A stretch of 64,000 nt of DNA from Candidatus Zixiibacteriota bacterium. Lineage in GTDB: Bacteria > Zixibacteria > MSB-5A5 > GN15 > JAAZOE01. The notes under the pieces were generated by a model. It saw only the letters and a program-made list of their open reading frames with translations, had not been told where the DNA came from and made no database searches. Location: positions 1 to 64,000 of the forward strand of contig JAZGGI010000018.1 in NCBI GenBank assembly GCA_036480375.1, in the 5' to 3' direction. Within the stretch, counting starts at the first letter, position 1. Each line of letters opens with the position of its first letter. Shown piece by piece: positions 1-9,300 of the stretch. The position numbers were made by a program, and so were the translations under genes.

Positions 1-41
1 TTGAGAAGTTCTTTAATTAAAGCGGGATCAATCGAATTCAT
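1..41 (-). CDS. Start of an unidentified gene, cut by the window edge
   Basis: An ATG at position 41 on the minus strand is preceded by a good ribosome binding site (AGGAGA at 48-53, six bases away). Thirteen codons are visible before the window ends, beginning MNSIDPALIKELL. This is too little to assign a family. The strong start signal, and its position just downstream of the acetyltransferase on the same strand, are the only support that it is a real gene. Confidence 0.5.
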   Translation of the reverse strand, partial: MNSIDPALIKELL

Positions 42-116
42 GTTAATTCTCCTGTGTAAATGCTTCTCTTTTTAATTTCGAAGCATAATCAATTATTTAC
101 ATTTACACAAAATTCC

Positions 117-482
117 TTACAGGCTCACAGATTCATAAAATAGTTTTTGTTTTTCATCATCATCGGTGAGAAGAACATGCGCTCTGACATGTTCGAATCT
201 TTTCAAACATCGATTAAGGAGTTCACGGCCTATCCCGCGATGCTGAAAATCCGGATCAACAAGAATATCCTGGAGGTAGTGGATAGCGCTATCGTCAGAC
301 AGACAGCGTGCCAGGCCAATAAGCTTATCATTGTCCATGCAGATAACTACGTAAGTAGAGTTTGTTACGGCCTTAATGAGATTATCCGGCTCTTTTGTAT
401 AGGTGGTCCAATTGACTGAATTGTACAACCTGAGAATATCGTCTTTTGAGATATTCTCGATGCCCTCGGTATATTTTAGCAT
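117..482 (-). CDS. GNAT-family N-acetyltransferase, C-terminus short
   Basis: A 121-residue protein of the GNAT fold, which transfers an acetyl group from acetyl-CoA to an amine; the substrate is unknown. The acetyl-CoA loop is visible as QHRGIGREL at about residues 82-90. It is preceded by the strand YLQDILVDP and followed by the LTDDDEKQKLFYES segment typical of small cytosolic GNATs. The frame is open back to 638, but I chose the ATG at 482 because GGAG lies six bases upstream and family similarity begins there. The protein stops at FYESVSL, where relatives usually have FYESxGF and roughly 10-20 more residues. The residues CKEF appear in another frame directly after, so a recent one-base frameshift is possible. 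Confidence 0.75.
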   Translation of the reverse strand: MLKYTEGIENISKDDILRLYNSVNWTTYTKEPDNLIKAVTNSTYVVICMDNDKLIGLARCLSDDSAIHYLQDILVDPDFQHRGIGRELLNRCLKRFEHVRAHVLLTDDDEKQKLFYESVSL

Positions 483-717
483 ATTTTTCTCCGGCGTTAA
501 AACAAATTTTCGAATACAAGGAATGAAGCCCTCGGGGCTCCAGCCAATCGCACAGGACGCTATAAAGATGTGAATTTTTGGCTGAAGTCCGGTGGGTTCC
601 CGCATAGAGCATTTACAATTATCCAACCAATCCACCATTATTTCCGAAACAATCCGCAGTTAATAAGGTGGAACAGTTTGTAAAGATACAATTGTCTGTA
701 AGGGCGTGGATAACTCT

Positions 718-747
718 GCATGGATTCCCGCTTTCGCGGGAATGACA
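718..747. repeat. Dispersed palindromic repeat (GGATTCCCGC...GCGGGAATGACA type)
   Basis: A perfect 8-bp inverted repeat, ATTCCCGC / GCGGGAAT at 724-743, with a TTTC loop and the flanks TGG and GACA. This matches the widespread intergenic element whose conceptual translation gives CHSRESGNP in many bacterial genomes. Only one copy is in the window. It sits in the 330-bp spacer between the acetyltransferase and the divergent transporter. It could form a stem-loop, but there is no T-tract. Confidence 0.75.
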
Positions 748-900
748 CAGTGTTTTGATCCTGCCTGTCGTATTTACCACCGAGTTGATATGACCCAAAA
801 CGTTAATCTGAGGAAACAAACCCATTTTGAATTGATGTAGGTCGAGTTCTGAGGACGGTAGCCCGAAAAACCCGATATTCTGAACGACTATAGCTTTCGT

Positions 901-929
901 TTGACTCCAAACCGTTTTTGTCATAATTT
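901..929 (+). promoter_or_regulatory. Possible sigma-70-type promoter of the MFS transporter
   Basis: TTGACT (901-906) is followed by a 17-bp spacer and TAATTT (924-929), about 40 bp upstream of the transporter start codon. The -35 box is good and the -10 box is weak (an overlapping CATAAT at 922-927 has a short spacer). This is a sequence match only. Confidence 0.35.
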
Positions 930-969
930 GGATAAATTCTTTTTCTAACTACATCGAAGGGAGTTGTAC

Positions 970-2451
970 ATGTCCCGGGATACGATAGCAACACAGCCGG
1001 AACAAAAAGAAGGCATGTTTCGTCAGTTGAGCGGTTTCGGTATGCCGTTCTGGATGGTCAATATTATGGAGATGTTCGAACGTCTCGCCTACTACGGTGT
1101 GCGAGTTGTTATCCCCATTTATATTGCCCAGGCGGATCAAATCGGCGGATTACATTTTTCGCAATCGGACAAAGGTTGGATATTTTTCTGGTGGGCTCTG
1201 GTTCAATCATTAGTCCCCGTTTTCTCGGGAGGCTTTGCCGACCGTTATGGCTACAAAAAATCGATCGCCGTCTCCATCACGATAAAAATAATCGGATATT
1301 TGATGATGGCTACGATGACCTCGTATTATCCTTTCCTGTTGGGATGCTGTGTTCTCGCGGCGGGTACGGCCATCTTCAAACCGGGCGTACAGGGAACAAT
1401 GGCTCGTTGTCTGAACAAAGAGAATTCCTCGGTTGGCTGGGGCACTTTTTATATGCTGGTTAATATCGGAGGATTTCTGGGGCCGCCCCTGGCGCATTTT
1501 CTATACGGCATTTCATGGCCGGCCGTGTTTTTTGGCTGTGCCATAATCGTCTCGATTAACTATCTGGTTCTTTTGACTTACAAAGAAGTCGCGGCGGGTG
1601 GCGATCAAACCGGCAGTGTTATGAAAATTATTAAGATTACTCTGAACAATATAGTCAAGCCGCGTTTGGCGGCATTTGTGCTTATCATGTCTGGCTTCTG
1701 GCTGATGTTTATGCAATTGTTCGATATGTTACCCAATTTCATCGTTGACTGGGTTGACACCTCCCGAATCGCGGCGTTTCTCGGCAATCCATCATTTATG
1801 ACGGTTGAAACGCCACGGGGGACAATGATTACTCAGGAATGGCTGATAAATTCCAACGGAGGATTGATTATAATCGCGGTCGTACTTCTTTCATGGATGG
1901 TCGCCAGGATGCGGCGCATTCATTCCATATTTTTGGGAATAATAATCGCTTCAATCGGGCTGATTCTCGCGGGATATTCCATGTCGGGATATTTTTGTGT
2001 TATCGGAATCTTAGTATTTACCGTCGGAGAGATGCTGGCGTCGCCTAAAATGCAGGATTATCTTGGAATTATCGCGCCCGAAGGTGAAAAAGCGCTCTAT
2101 ATGGGGTATTCCAATATTCCCGTCGCGATCGGCTGGGCCATCGGCAGCCTAATGGCCGGAAATATTTATGAAAACATGGGAGATAAGGCCAATCTGGCCA
2201 TTCGCTATTTAACCGAACGTAACTATTTCAGCGAACCTTTGACTGGCGAGGCCTTCAATAATTTCAGACCTGAGGCCGTGATAAAACTCCAGGAGCATCT
2301 CGGCATCGACGCCATCGAGGCGACTAATCTCCTTTGGAAAACTTATGACCCGTACCTGCTCTGGCTGCCCTTTGCAGGAATAGGGATTGCTTCAGCTATT
2401 GGAATATTCTTCTATGCCCGCTGGGTTAAGGAATACGAAAAAGGCGTATAA
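970..2451 (+). CDS. MFS transporter resembling the POT/PTR oligopeptide symporters
   Basis: A 493-residue inner-membrane protein with about 12 hydrophobic segments. Features typical of proton-dependent oligopeptide transporters are the start EMFERLAYYGVR (about 35-46), the loop GGFADRYGYKKS, GTAIFKPGVQGTMAR at about 140, and FYMLVNIGGFLGPPL at about 160. The likely role is proton-coupled uptake of small peptides or related solutes, but the match is to the superfamily, so the substrate is open. A TTG at 964 also opens the frame. I chose the ATG at 970 because AAGGGAG ends six bases before it. The gene is monocistronic, with a strong hairpin terminator directly after it and a convergent nitroreductase beyond. 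Confidence 0.8.
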   Translation: MSRDTIATQPEQKEGMFRQLSGFGMPFWMVNIMEMFERLAYYGVRVVIPIYIAQADQIGGLHFSQSDKGWIFFWWALVQSLVPVFSGGFADRYGYKKSIAVSITIKIIGYLMMATMTSYYPFLLGCCVLAAGTAIFKPGVQGTMARCLNKENSSVGWGTFYMLVNIGGFLGPPLAHFLYGISWPAVFFGCAIIVSINYLVLLTYKEVAAGGDQTGSVMKIIKITLNNIVKPRLAAFVLIMSGFWLMFMQLFDMLPNFIVDWVDTSRIAAFLGNPSFMTVETPRGTMITQEWLINSNGGLIIIAVVLLSWMVARMRRIHSIFLGIIIASIGLILAGYSMSGYFCVIGILVFTVGEMLASPKMQDYLGIIAPEGEKALYMGYSNIPVAIGWAIGSLMAGNIYENMGDKANLAIRYLTERNYFSEPLTGEAFNNFRPEAVIKLQEHLGIDAIEATNLLWKTYDPYLLWLPFAGIGIASAIGIFFYARWVKEYEKGV

Positions 2452-2473
2452 ATTTACATGATATTGGAAAATC

Positions 2474-2504
2474 AGAAGGGGTCGTTTCCGACCCCTTCTT
2501 TCCT
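2474..2504. terminator. Rho-independent terminator between convergent genes
   Basis: An 11-bp perfect stem, AGAAGGGGTCG (2474-2484) and CGACCCCTTCT (2489-2499), with a TTTC loop and a short T-rich tail. It lies 23 bp after the transporter stop and 25 bp from the stop of the convergent nitroreductase, so it can serve both transcripts. Confidence 0.85.
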
Positions 2505-2524
2505 AGCCCCCTCCGGTGACGCTG

Positions 2525-3175
2525 TCACCTGAGAGCACTATTAAACGTCCCTTGAGAAACCAATCTTGTCAAATCTTTTCTTGAGGACGGCTTTTCAACC
2601 AAGCGCATCTTTTCCGGGAGAGTTTCGGGATCGCCTTGATTACCAATCGCGGCCATCGCCCGGACCTCAAAACCATCGGGGATATTCAAATCTTCTTTGG
2701 CTTTTTTATAATCAAACCCGGCCATGCCATGAACCACCAGACCTCTCCGGGCGCCTTCAAGAGCCAGCATCCCCCAGGCCGCGCCAGTATCGAAGGCGTG
2801 CGTATTCATCGGTTTGCCATTATGATCGAAGGTCGTTTTGGAAATAATAACCATCAAAATCGATACGTTTTTACACCACACCTGGTTTGCTTCAGCCAGT
2901 AAATTAAAATAAGTATCCCATTCCTGAGTGCCCTTTTTGGCATAAAGAAATCGCCACGGCTGATTATTATATGAAGACGGCGCCCAGTGAGCCGCCTCAA
3001 ACATGGCCAGTAAATCATTTTCATCAACGGGTATATCGCTCATCGCCCGCGGCGACCAGCGATTTCGGAATATATCATGGCTGCCATATTTATTCGGCCG
3101 GTACTGGTCAATATCAAACTTATTATTTCTCATCATGCTGTCCGAATCCTGCTCTATTTTACTATTAACTAACAT
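2525..3175 (-). CDS. Nitroreductase-family FMN oxidoreductase
   Basis: A 216-residue cytosolic flavoprotein of the NAD(P)H-dependent nitroreductase fold. FMN-binding elements are visible: RWSPRAMSD near the N-terminus, AAHWAPSSYNNQPWRF at about 60-75, the central DTGAAWGMLALEGARRGL segment and GFDYKKA after it. These enzymes reduce nitro compounds, quinones or flavins, and the physiological substrate cannot be deduced. The frame is open upstream into msrA, but the ATG at 3175 has a GGGTGA-type ribosome site and avoids overlapping msrA. It starts 25 bp after the msrA stop, so the two are probably co-transcribed, which fits a shared role in redox or oxidative stress. Confidence 0.85.
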   Translation of the reverse strand: MLVNSKIEQDSDSMMRNNKFDIDQYRPNKYGSHDIFRNRWSPRAMSDIPVDENDLLAMFEAAHWAPSSYNNQPWRFLYAKKGTQEWDTYFNLLAEANQVWCKNVSILMVIISKTTFDHNGKPMNTHAFDTGAAWGMLALEGARRGLVVHGMAGFDYKKAKEDLNIPDGFEVRAMAAIGNQGDPETLPEKMRLVEKPSSRKDLTRLVSQGTFNSALR

Positions 3176-3200
3176 ATCTTCACCCTGTCGAAAATTAATG

Positions 3201-3689
3201 TTAACCGGCTTTTTTGGAAGTGAACTCACAGGAGACCAAATCCTTCTTTTCGAAATATCGTTGATGCTGTTCTTCCGCCGGATAGAATTTTTCGGTCGGG
3301 AGTATTTCAGTCGCGATAGGATATTTGTAAATTTTCATATCACTTATTTCCTGAGCTGATTCAAGAGCCTGATTCCTCTGCTCAAGATTATTATAAAAAA
3401 TGGCTGACCGGTACTGCGAGTAAAGATCATAATCCAGATAATTCATCATTGTCGGATCATGATTAATCCAAAAGATATCCAAAAGGTCCCGGTATGTGAT
3501 AACCTCGGGATTGAATTTAATTTCCACCGCTTCCGCGTGACCGGTCTGCCCACTACAGACTTCCCGATATGTGGGATTGGGAGTATTCCCGCCAGTATAT
3601 CCGACCGTGGTCGAAACCACGCCGTCAAATTTGCTAAATACGGTTTCGACTCCCCAAAAACATCCCACCGCAAAAACTGCTTTTTCCAT
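3201..3689 (-). CDS. msrA: Peptide methionine-S-sulfoxide reductase MsrA
   Basis: A 162-residue repair enzyme that reduces the S-epimer of methionine sulfoxide in proteins. The catalytic motif GCFWGVE is at residues 9-15, with the reactive cysteine at position 10. GYTGGNTPNPTYREVCSGQTGHAE and SQYRSAIFY are standard MsrA blocks, and EEQHQRYFEK closes the domain. The usual DxGxQYRS loop reads DYDLYSQYRS here, a modest deviation. I chose the start at 3689 because GGAG lies 8-9 bases upstream and the next upstream Met adds only non-conserved residues. There is no fused MsrB domain and no msrB in the window. It lies directly upstream of the nitroreductase on the same strand. Confidence 0.93.
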   Translation of the reverse strand: MEKAVFAVGCFWGVETVFSKFDGVVSTTVGYTGGNTPNPTYREVCSGQTGHAEAVEIKFNPEVITYRDLLDIFWINHDPTMMNYLDYDLYSQYRSAIFYNNLEQRNQALESAQEISDMKIYKYPIATEILPTEKFYPAEEQHQRYFEKKDLVSCEFTSKKAG

Positions 3690-3824
3690 TTTTACTACTC
3701 CGTTAACTTTTTTGCCCCTGAGCATTCTTTTGAATCCAAATCCGGGCGTGTTTACGAACTTTTAATGATGTAACCGGGAATCGGCCCTGACTGTTCCCTT
3801 AAAATGGATTAAATTAGGCAATTA

Positions 3825-3935
3825 TCACTCAAATACGCTAAGAAGTACACGACCCGAAATAATCAGAAGAATGGTTCCGATAATTAGGTTGAACCAAACT
3901 TCATCGGTTTTGATGTGAATTAGAAACCTGTTCAA
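3825..3935 (-). CDS. Possible 36-residue membrane peptide (TTG start)
   Basis: A short open frame in the 320-bp gap between the decarboxylase and msrA. It encodes a charged N-terminus (LNRFLIHIKTDE) followed by a strongly hydrophobic stretch, WFNLIIGTILLIISGRVLL, and then a stop. A single transmembrane helix after a basic start is suggestive. However, the only start codon is TTG and I see no ribosome binding site, so this may be a gene remnant or chance. Nothing else is recognisable in 3726-4012. Confidence 0.2.
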   Translation of the reverse strand: MNRFLIHIKTDEVWFNLIIGTILLIISGRVLLSVFE

Positions 3936-4012
3936 GTATAATAATTGAGACTAATGTTATTTCATCAAGAGGGGGCAGCATAGGTCAAACCCAGGATAGA
4001 GTGGACATCGAT

Positions 4013-5296
4013 TCACGACCAGAATTTGAACAAATCATTGAGGTTTTCACGTTCTTTAATTATTTCGAATTCTTCAGTGGTGGTATTGATACCAATGATT
4101 TTAGGCATTTTTCGGCTATTATATCGCGACCACATACTCACCGTATAGGCTCCGGTATCATGAATAACAATAATATCACGCGGTTCGATTATTGGAAGCT
4201 CAATATCTGAGGCGAGCATATCACCGGAAAAACAGAGCGGCCCGGCGATATTATATTTCTGTTTATTATTTTCCGTTTTTGGTTTTCCCATACTATCAAG
4301 GACTGAGATTTCGTGATACCAATCGTCCGGGCGATAGCACCTGCGAAGCAATAAGTCAGCGCCGACATGGATAATCGCGGTTTTGATTCCGGATGAGGAT
4401 TTTACATATTCGACCCGTGAAGCGACGAACCCGGAATTCGCGTAAACATATCTGCCAAATTCGGTGATAAGCTTAAACTCAGAGTTTTCGATATGCTCAA
4501 ATATTCCTCGTAAGCCCCCGGCATAATCAGTAACCGGAAGAGAAATGTCATTGGCTTTATACTTTACGGGCAATCCGCCTCCAATATCGATTGTGGAAAT
4601 ATGCCGCTTTGGATCTTTTTTCGCCAATACAGTATTAACTTCATTGATGAAATCCTTGAGTATTTCCGCGCCCTTCAAAAGCATTTCCCCGGAGCAACCC
4701 TGAGAACCAATATGTATATGAACTCCGTATAACCACGCATAATTAATAAAGCTTTCAATTATTCGGTCGCGAAATTCAATTACCGGAATACCGAATTTGG
4801 AATACTCCCCAGCGGTACTGCTCGATACAATTGCACCGGCGCCTGCCTGCGGATTAAGCCTGATCCCTATTTTACTCATGGAGTCTACTTTTTTAAGTAA
4901 CTCGTCAATACGTTTTAATTCCTCAAATGAATCGGCATTGATATATACTCCTTCCCGCAACGCATACTCCAACTCAGGAACGGTTTTGGCCGGTGAATCA
5001 AAGACAATTTTATGCGGAGGAAATCCCGCCTTTTGGGCCAGGTACAATTCGGGCAGGGAAGCCGCTTCCGCGCCCATTCCCCATTTGCTTATCCGATTAA
5101 GAATTTTAGAAAGAGGATTGGCTTTAATTGCGATTGCATGCAGAGCATTCGTCGGAAAGGCATGTTTGACCTCTTCTATTTTTGCTCGCAATATCTCCAA
5201 ATCATAAAAGATGACAGAGTTATCGTTTGCCGAAAAAAAATTTTCCGTAATGGAGCGGGAAATGGCCGCACCAATTTTATCCAGTGACAAGTTCAT
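4013..5296 (-). CDS. PLP-dependent decarboxylase, diaminopimelate decarboxylase-like
   Basis: A 427-residue fold-III decarboxylase (group IV, LysA/ornithine decarboxylase family). The PLP lysine lies in AIKANPL (K58), followed by GAEAAS for phosphate and ring contacts, HIHIGSQ (193-199), the phosphate loop DIGGGLPVKY (237-246), EFGRYVYANSG (279-289) and GPLCFSGDM with Cys355 for the second subunit's active site. GAYTVSMWSRYNSR (382-395) matches the LysA C-terminal block. The most likely reaction is meso-diaminopimelate to lysine. Some positions, such as EFGRY instead of EPGR, differ from classical LysA, so carboxynorspermidine-, ornithine- or siderophore-type decarboxylation cannot be excluded. 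No lysine biosynthesis neighbours are present. Confidence 0.75.
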   Translation of the reverse strand: MNLSLDKIGAAISRSITENFFSANDNSVIFYDLEILRAKIEEVKHAFPTNALHAIAIKANPLSKILNRISKWGMGAEAASLPELYLAQKAGFPPHKIVFDSPAKTVPELEYALREGVYINADSFEELKRIDELLKKVDSMSKIGIRLNPQAGAGAIVSSSTAGEYSKFGIPVIEFRDRIIESFINYAWLYGVHIHIGSQGCSGEMLLKGAEILKDFINEVNTVLAKKDPKRHISTIDIGGGLPVKYKANDISLPVTDYAGGLRGIFEHIENSEFKLITEFGRYVYANSGFVASRVEYVKSSSGIKTAIIHVGADLLLRRCYRPDDWYHEISVLDSMGKPKTENNKQKYNIAGPLCFSGDMLASDIELPIIEPRDIIVIHDTGAYTVSMWSRYNSRKMPKIIGINTTTEEFEIIKERENLNDLFKFWS

Positions 5297-5372
5297 AAGG
5301 TTTCGCTTTTATTCAATACAAAGATAAAAAACGGGATGTTTAAATTCAAGAATTGTCTAATAAAAATTGGGT

Positions 5373-5442
5373 AAAAAAAATGAGGAGGCCCGCGGTCCGA
5401 AGAACGAGGGGAAAAGACACTCCAGACGCACAAAACCTCCTC
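5373..5442 (-). terminator. Structured element with T-run, possible terminator of the efflux operon or small RNA
   Basis: On the minus strand, GAGGAGG (5436-5442) and CCTCCTC (5382-5388) can pair across a 47-base, partly GC-rich loop and are followed by A and eight Ts (5373-5380). It lies 180-250 bp beyond the last gene of the minus-strand efflux operon. A hairpin followed by a T-run is the form of an intrinsic terminator, but the loop is unusually long, so a small structured RNA ending here is an alternative. The rest of 5297-5621 shows no gene. Confidence 0.4.
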
Positions 5443-5621
5443 TTATCAAATCTATACGAATATATATTAATTATTCAATGAAAAAAAGATATTTATTTTG
5501 GCCTCCTTTTCAATACCAATAGTATTGTCGTTTCTTGCCGTATAGCAACCGACAGGATTACTATTTCGAAGTCCCCATTCGAAAACTGTCATATTCCAAT
5601 ATATAAAATTATTTACCAAAA

Positions 5622-6365
5622 TCAAATAAACTTTTCGCGATTTTGAAGTTTTAAAAGCCCCATGAGGGTCATTAATATCGAGCCGACTATTAAATAAATG
5701 CGGTTATAGAGGGTTAGATCGGTTTGCAAAATCCCGGCAAAATCTTCAGACGATTCAAATGGATTGTAAAAGATATCCCATTTGTTAGCGTTTATATCTT
5801 CTGTGATAATGTTGTATATTAGTAGAAATACAACGAGGATGGCCGCTGTACCGTTTCCGTTCTTGATAAAAGTAGACACCATAAATCCAAAACTGCCGAC
5901 AAATAACAGCGGAAACATGATATGGTATACCATTGACCAGATATTAAAATCAGCAAGAGCCAGTTGGCAGACTATCGCATAAATCAATAAGAGACCGGCA
6001 GTTACGATGTATTGAGCGGCACATCTGGCCAGCCAAACCTTATATCGATAATCCGGAATTCCAAAAATAGTTTCTATCATTCGAGAATCCGTATCTCGCT
6101 GAATAGCGTAGGCAGCGGGATAAAAAATCAAGAGAAGTCCCGGAGAATATAAAAAATAGTAAATATCTTCCGCTGTCGGAGGAGTGTTTTCCTCAATTGT
6201 GTAGATTACAACTATGGTTAAAAACAAAGCCAGCGACAGAAATAAAAAATATTTGAATTTGCCGGCAAAGACATGATTGGCGTTGTATCTAAAAAAAGAA
6301 ATCAGGAGCCTTAATTTATCCAGAATTCCAACTCCGGCATTTTGTCTTACTTGAGAATTCGACAT
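5622..6365 (-). CDS. ABC-2 type permease, partner of the RND-ABC fusion
   Basis: A 247-residue inner-membrane protein with six hydrophobic segments in the arrangement of ABC-2 exporter permeases: a long first helix after a polar N-terminus, a cytoplasmic loop YAIQRDTDSRMIETIFGIPDYRYKVWLARCAAQ that is typical of the coupling region, then four further helices. Its ATG shares the final base of the upstream TAA (TAATG), so translation is coupled to the RND-ABC fusion, whose C-terminal ATPase is the obvious energy partner. It would contribute the membrane channel of an ABC exporter, but the substrate is unknown. It is the last gene of the seven-gene operon. Confidence 0.8.
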   Translation of the reverse strand: MSNSQVRQNAGVGILDKLRLLISFFRYNANHVFAGKFKYFLFLSLALFLTIVVIYTIEENTPPTAEDIYYFLYSPGLLLIFYPAAYAIQRDTDSRMIETIFGIPDYRYKVWLARCAAQYIVTAGLLLIYAIVCQLALADFNIWSMVYHIMFPLLFVGSFGFMVSTFIKNGNGTAAILVVFLLIYNIITEDINANKWDIFYNPFESSEDFAGILQTDLTLYNRIYLIVGSILMTLMGLLKLQNREKFI

Positions 6366-9300
6366 TAATTCTCCTTGTCTCCGAGAAGCCATAAATACGA
6401 ATCTTCCAATGTTGGCGTTACTTGAACTGCGTCGCGTGTTGGCATTGATTCCGCTAATATACGGATCCGAATTCGATCTCCTTCACGAGTGTGATGCACT
6501 ATGCGGGCGGCGGCTCGCATTTCTTCAAACTCCGCCTCGGTGACGTGCGCCTGCCAGACATACCCTTCGGTCAAAGCGACCATATCACGCGGGGTACCCA
6601 AGAATTTGACTTTGCCTTCTCCCAAAACCGCTAATTTATTGCAGGAACTTGAAATATCTTCAATGATATGGGTCGAGAATATGACAATCCGGTCGCGCGA
6701 TAATTCCGACAAAAGATTTCTAAAGCGGATGCGTTCCCGGGGATCAAGACCGGCGGTGGGTTCATCGACGACCAATATCCGGGGCAAATGCAACAGGGTT
6801 TGCGCAATCCCTACGCGCTGTTTCATCCCACCGGAAAAGGCCTGGATTTTGATATTTTTGCTATCCCCCAAATGTACAGAATTAATTGCTCGCTCGACTA
6901 TCTCGTGGCGCTTGTCATTATCCAGCAATCCTTTTAGAATAGCCTGATAATCAAGAAACTGATAGGCCGTCATAGTTTCATAAGTTCCAAATTCCTGAGG
7001 CAGGTATCCTATAAGCGCCTGTAATTCTTCTCGTTTTTCATCGATATCGATATCGTTTATCGTCACCTTGCCGAAGCTTTTTGAGAGTATGCCACACACG
7101 ATTCGCATTAAGGTTGTTTTTCCCGCTCCATTGGGTCCCACCAAACCAAACATGCCGTTGCCAATATCCATGGAAACCTGATTGAGCGCCAAAAACGGCG
7201 TTTTCTTCTTGCCGATAATAGGGATTAACTTGACAAAACGATAAAACGTTTTTCTGATTCTCTTGAATCTGCCCGTTATTCGATTTATGTTTATTTTTTC
7301 TCGATAGAGTTTTCGCGAAGTGTGGTAAATCAGAACACCCAAATACCAGAGGATGCCGATAAATACAGCCATTGCGTTTCCATTCATTTCGAGAAAAAGC
7401 CAGAGAATATTAATCAGAGGCCCGAACCAAAATATAACGATAAAGCCAATTTTCCGCAGGAGCCGCATTCTGATTTTGGAATTATCATCGGGATTCAAAA
7501 ACGGACGCGCCAGATAGACGGCATAAGCATAAAATACAATTGAAAAGAGGGTAACCCAGAAACCGCTTTCAAGGTACAAGTAAGTAAAGTAAAAAAGAAA
7601 AACCACAAGCGGCATTTGCCAGAGTAATCCCATAATTCCTGCCGATTCGGGCAATTCTCCTCGGAGCCGTTTTCTTTCCCGAAGGCGCCTGCCACCCTGC
7701 CATTCCTGCATAAAGCGCGAGTAATTGCCGTATAGCTTGACGACATTTCTGATTGAGATATTAATCGGCACATCGCCGGGAATCAATTTGGCGCTGCTTC
7801 GGCGGAGTGACGTCTTAAGAAAATAGGTCATGGCCGGGACAACCATAATGATGACGCAAGTGTCTATTGCACGCCAGAGGAAAGAATCTATATAAGTGTA
7901 AATCGCGGCGATCCCCGCAATCGCAATTATCACCTGAGCCAGGCGCAAATACCACTTCAGGCCGCGCCACCATTTAACCACATTTTCGAGTCCGAATGCA
8001 ACCGTAGGAATAAATATCAAGGTGAATAAGGTTCCCGCGACCAGACCGCCTATGACGGTAATTGCAAATGGAGCGCCGATCTTGGCGACGTATTCCGCCT
8101 TGCCCATCGCCAGCGGAAACATGGCCAAAATAGTCGTAATGGCAGTAATTAAAATTGGACGAACTCTGGCCTGGCCGGCCATTAATAACGCCCGGCTGGC
8201 GGAATATTCCCGGCGCCGCAATAGTCGATAATAATCCATTAAAATAATACCGTTATTAACCACGACTCCCAACAGTATTAAAAATCCGGTTAAGACGTTC
8301 GCATCATAAATCGAGTTGTTTGTCAGAATCAATCCCCAAAAGGCGCCGATGGTCGCCAAAGGCAAAGTAAACATCATCACCAGGGGAGTCAAAAGCGATT
8401 CGAATATTGATGCCAGGATCATATAAATCAGAATTACGCCGGTAAAAATAAGAAAATAAAAATCGGATAAGTCTGTCTCGTCATGTATCGCTTCAATTGC
8501 AACTCCCGGCGGAAGATTTACGGCCGCGACTATCTGGTCAATTTCCGCGCGAGCGCCGTCTAATAGCTGTTTTGAATCTTCAACTTCCACTTCAAAACGA
8601 TATATGACTTCAACTATTTTCTCTTGATTGGTACGATTGATACTTGAATAACCATTATTATAAACGAGGCGTGCCAGCTGCGTAAGCGGCACCGTTCCGC
8701 CGGAATTGCTCGGCACAACCACTTGCCGCAAATCATCCGAGGTTTTATCGGTTTCTTCTTCATCTGAGCTTTTGAGAATAATACTTATCTCTTCGGTTCC
8801 TTGCTGCAACGTCGCGCCGGAAGTAAATTCCCCCTGGAATCCGGCCAGTTCAGACATAATGGAAGTTGTTCTAACATTGAAATGGCTCAGAGCGGTTTTA
8901 TCGAATAATAAGTCAATTCCCGGTTGTCTCTGAGACACCGACAGATTCGCTCTCCGGACGGTGGAAAGATTTTCGATATTAAACAGAATATCGTCGGCAA
9001 TGCTTGTTAATAGAGCCATATCCTGACCCTTGACGACCACTCGTTCCTCGCTGGAACCGATTCCCAACAGCCGCTCAAAAGCCCGTCCCGCACGCCCCAT
9101 GCCTCCTCCACCGCCTCTGCGATAACGAACGTTGGATACGGGTTGATTATAGGAGAAATCAATACGGCGGTAGGCACCTTCGAGTTTCTCCAAAATATCT
9201 GATTTTATCGCGTTCAGATCCCGATCGTCAATATCTTTGTAATCCTCGACTAATTGAAAAGTAATAGTCGAAACCTCTTCCTCAATATTGGCTCGTCTTT

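Noticed and set aside
619-924. A minus-strand open frame of about 100 codons containing CHSRESGNP
   Set aside because: That peptide is the well-known translation of a dispersed palindromic repeat. The frame has no ribosome site or family resemblance.
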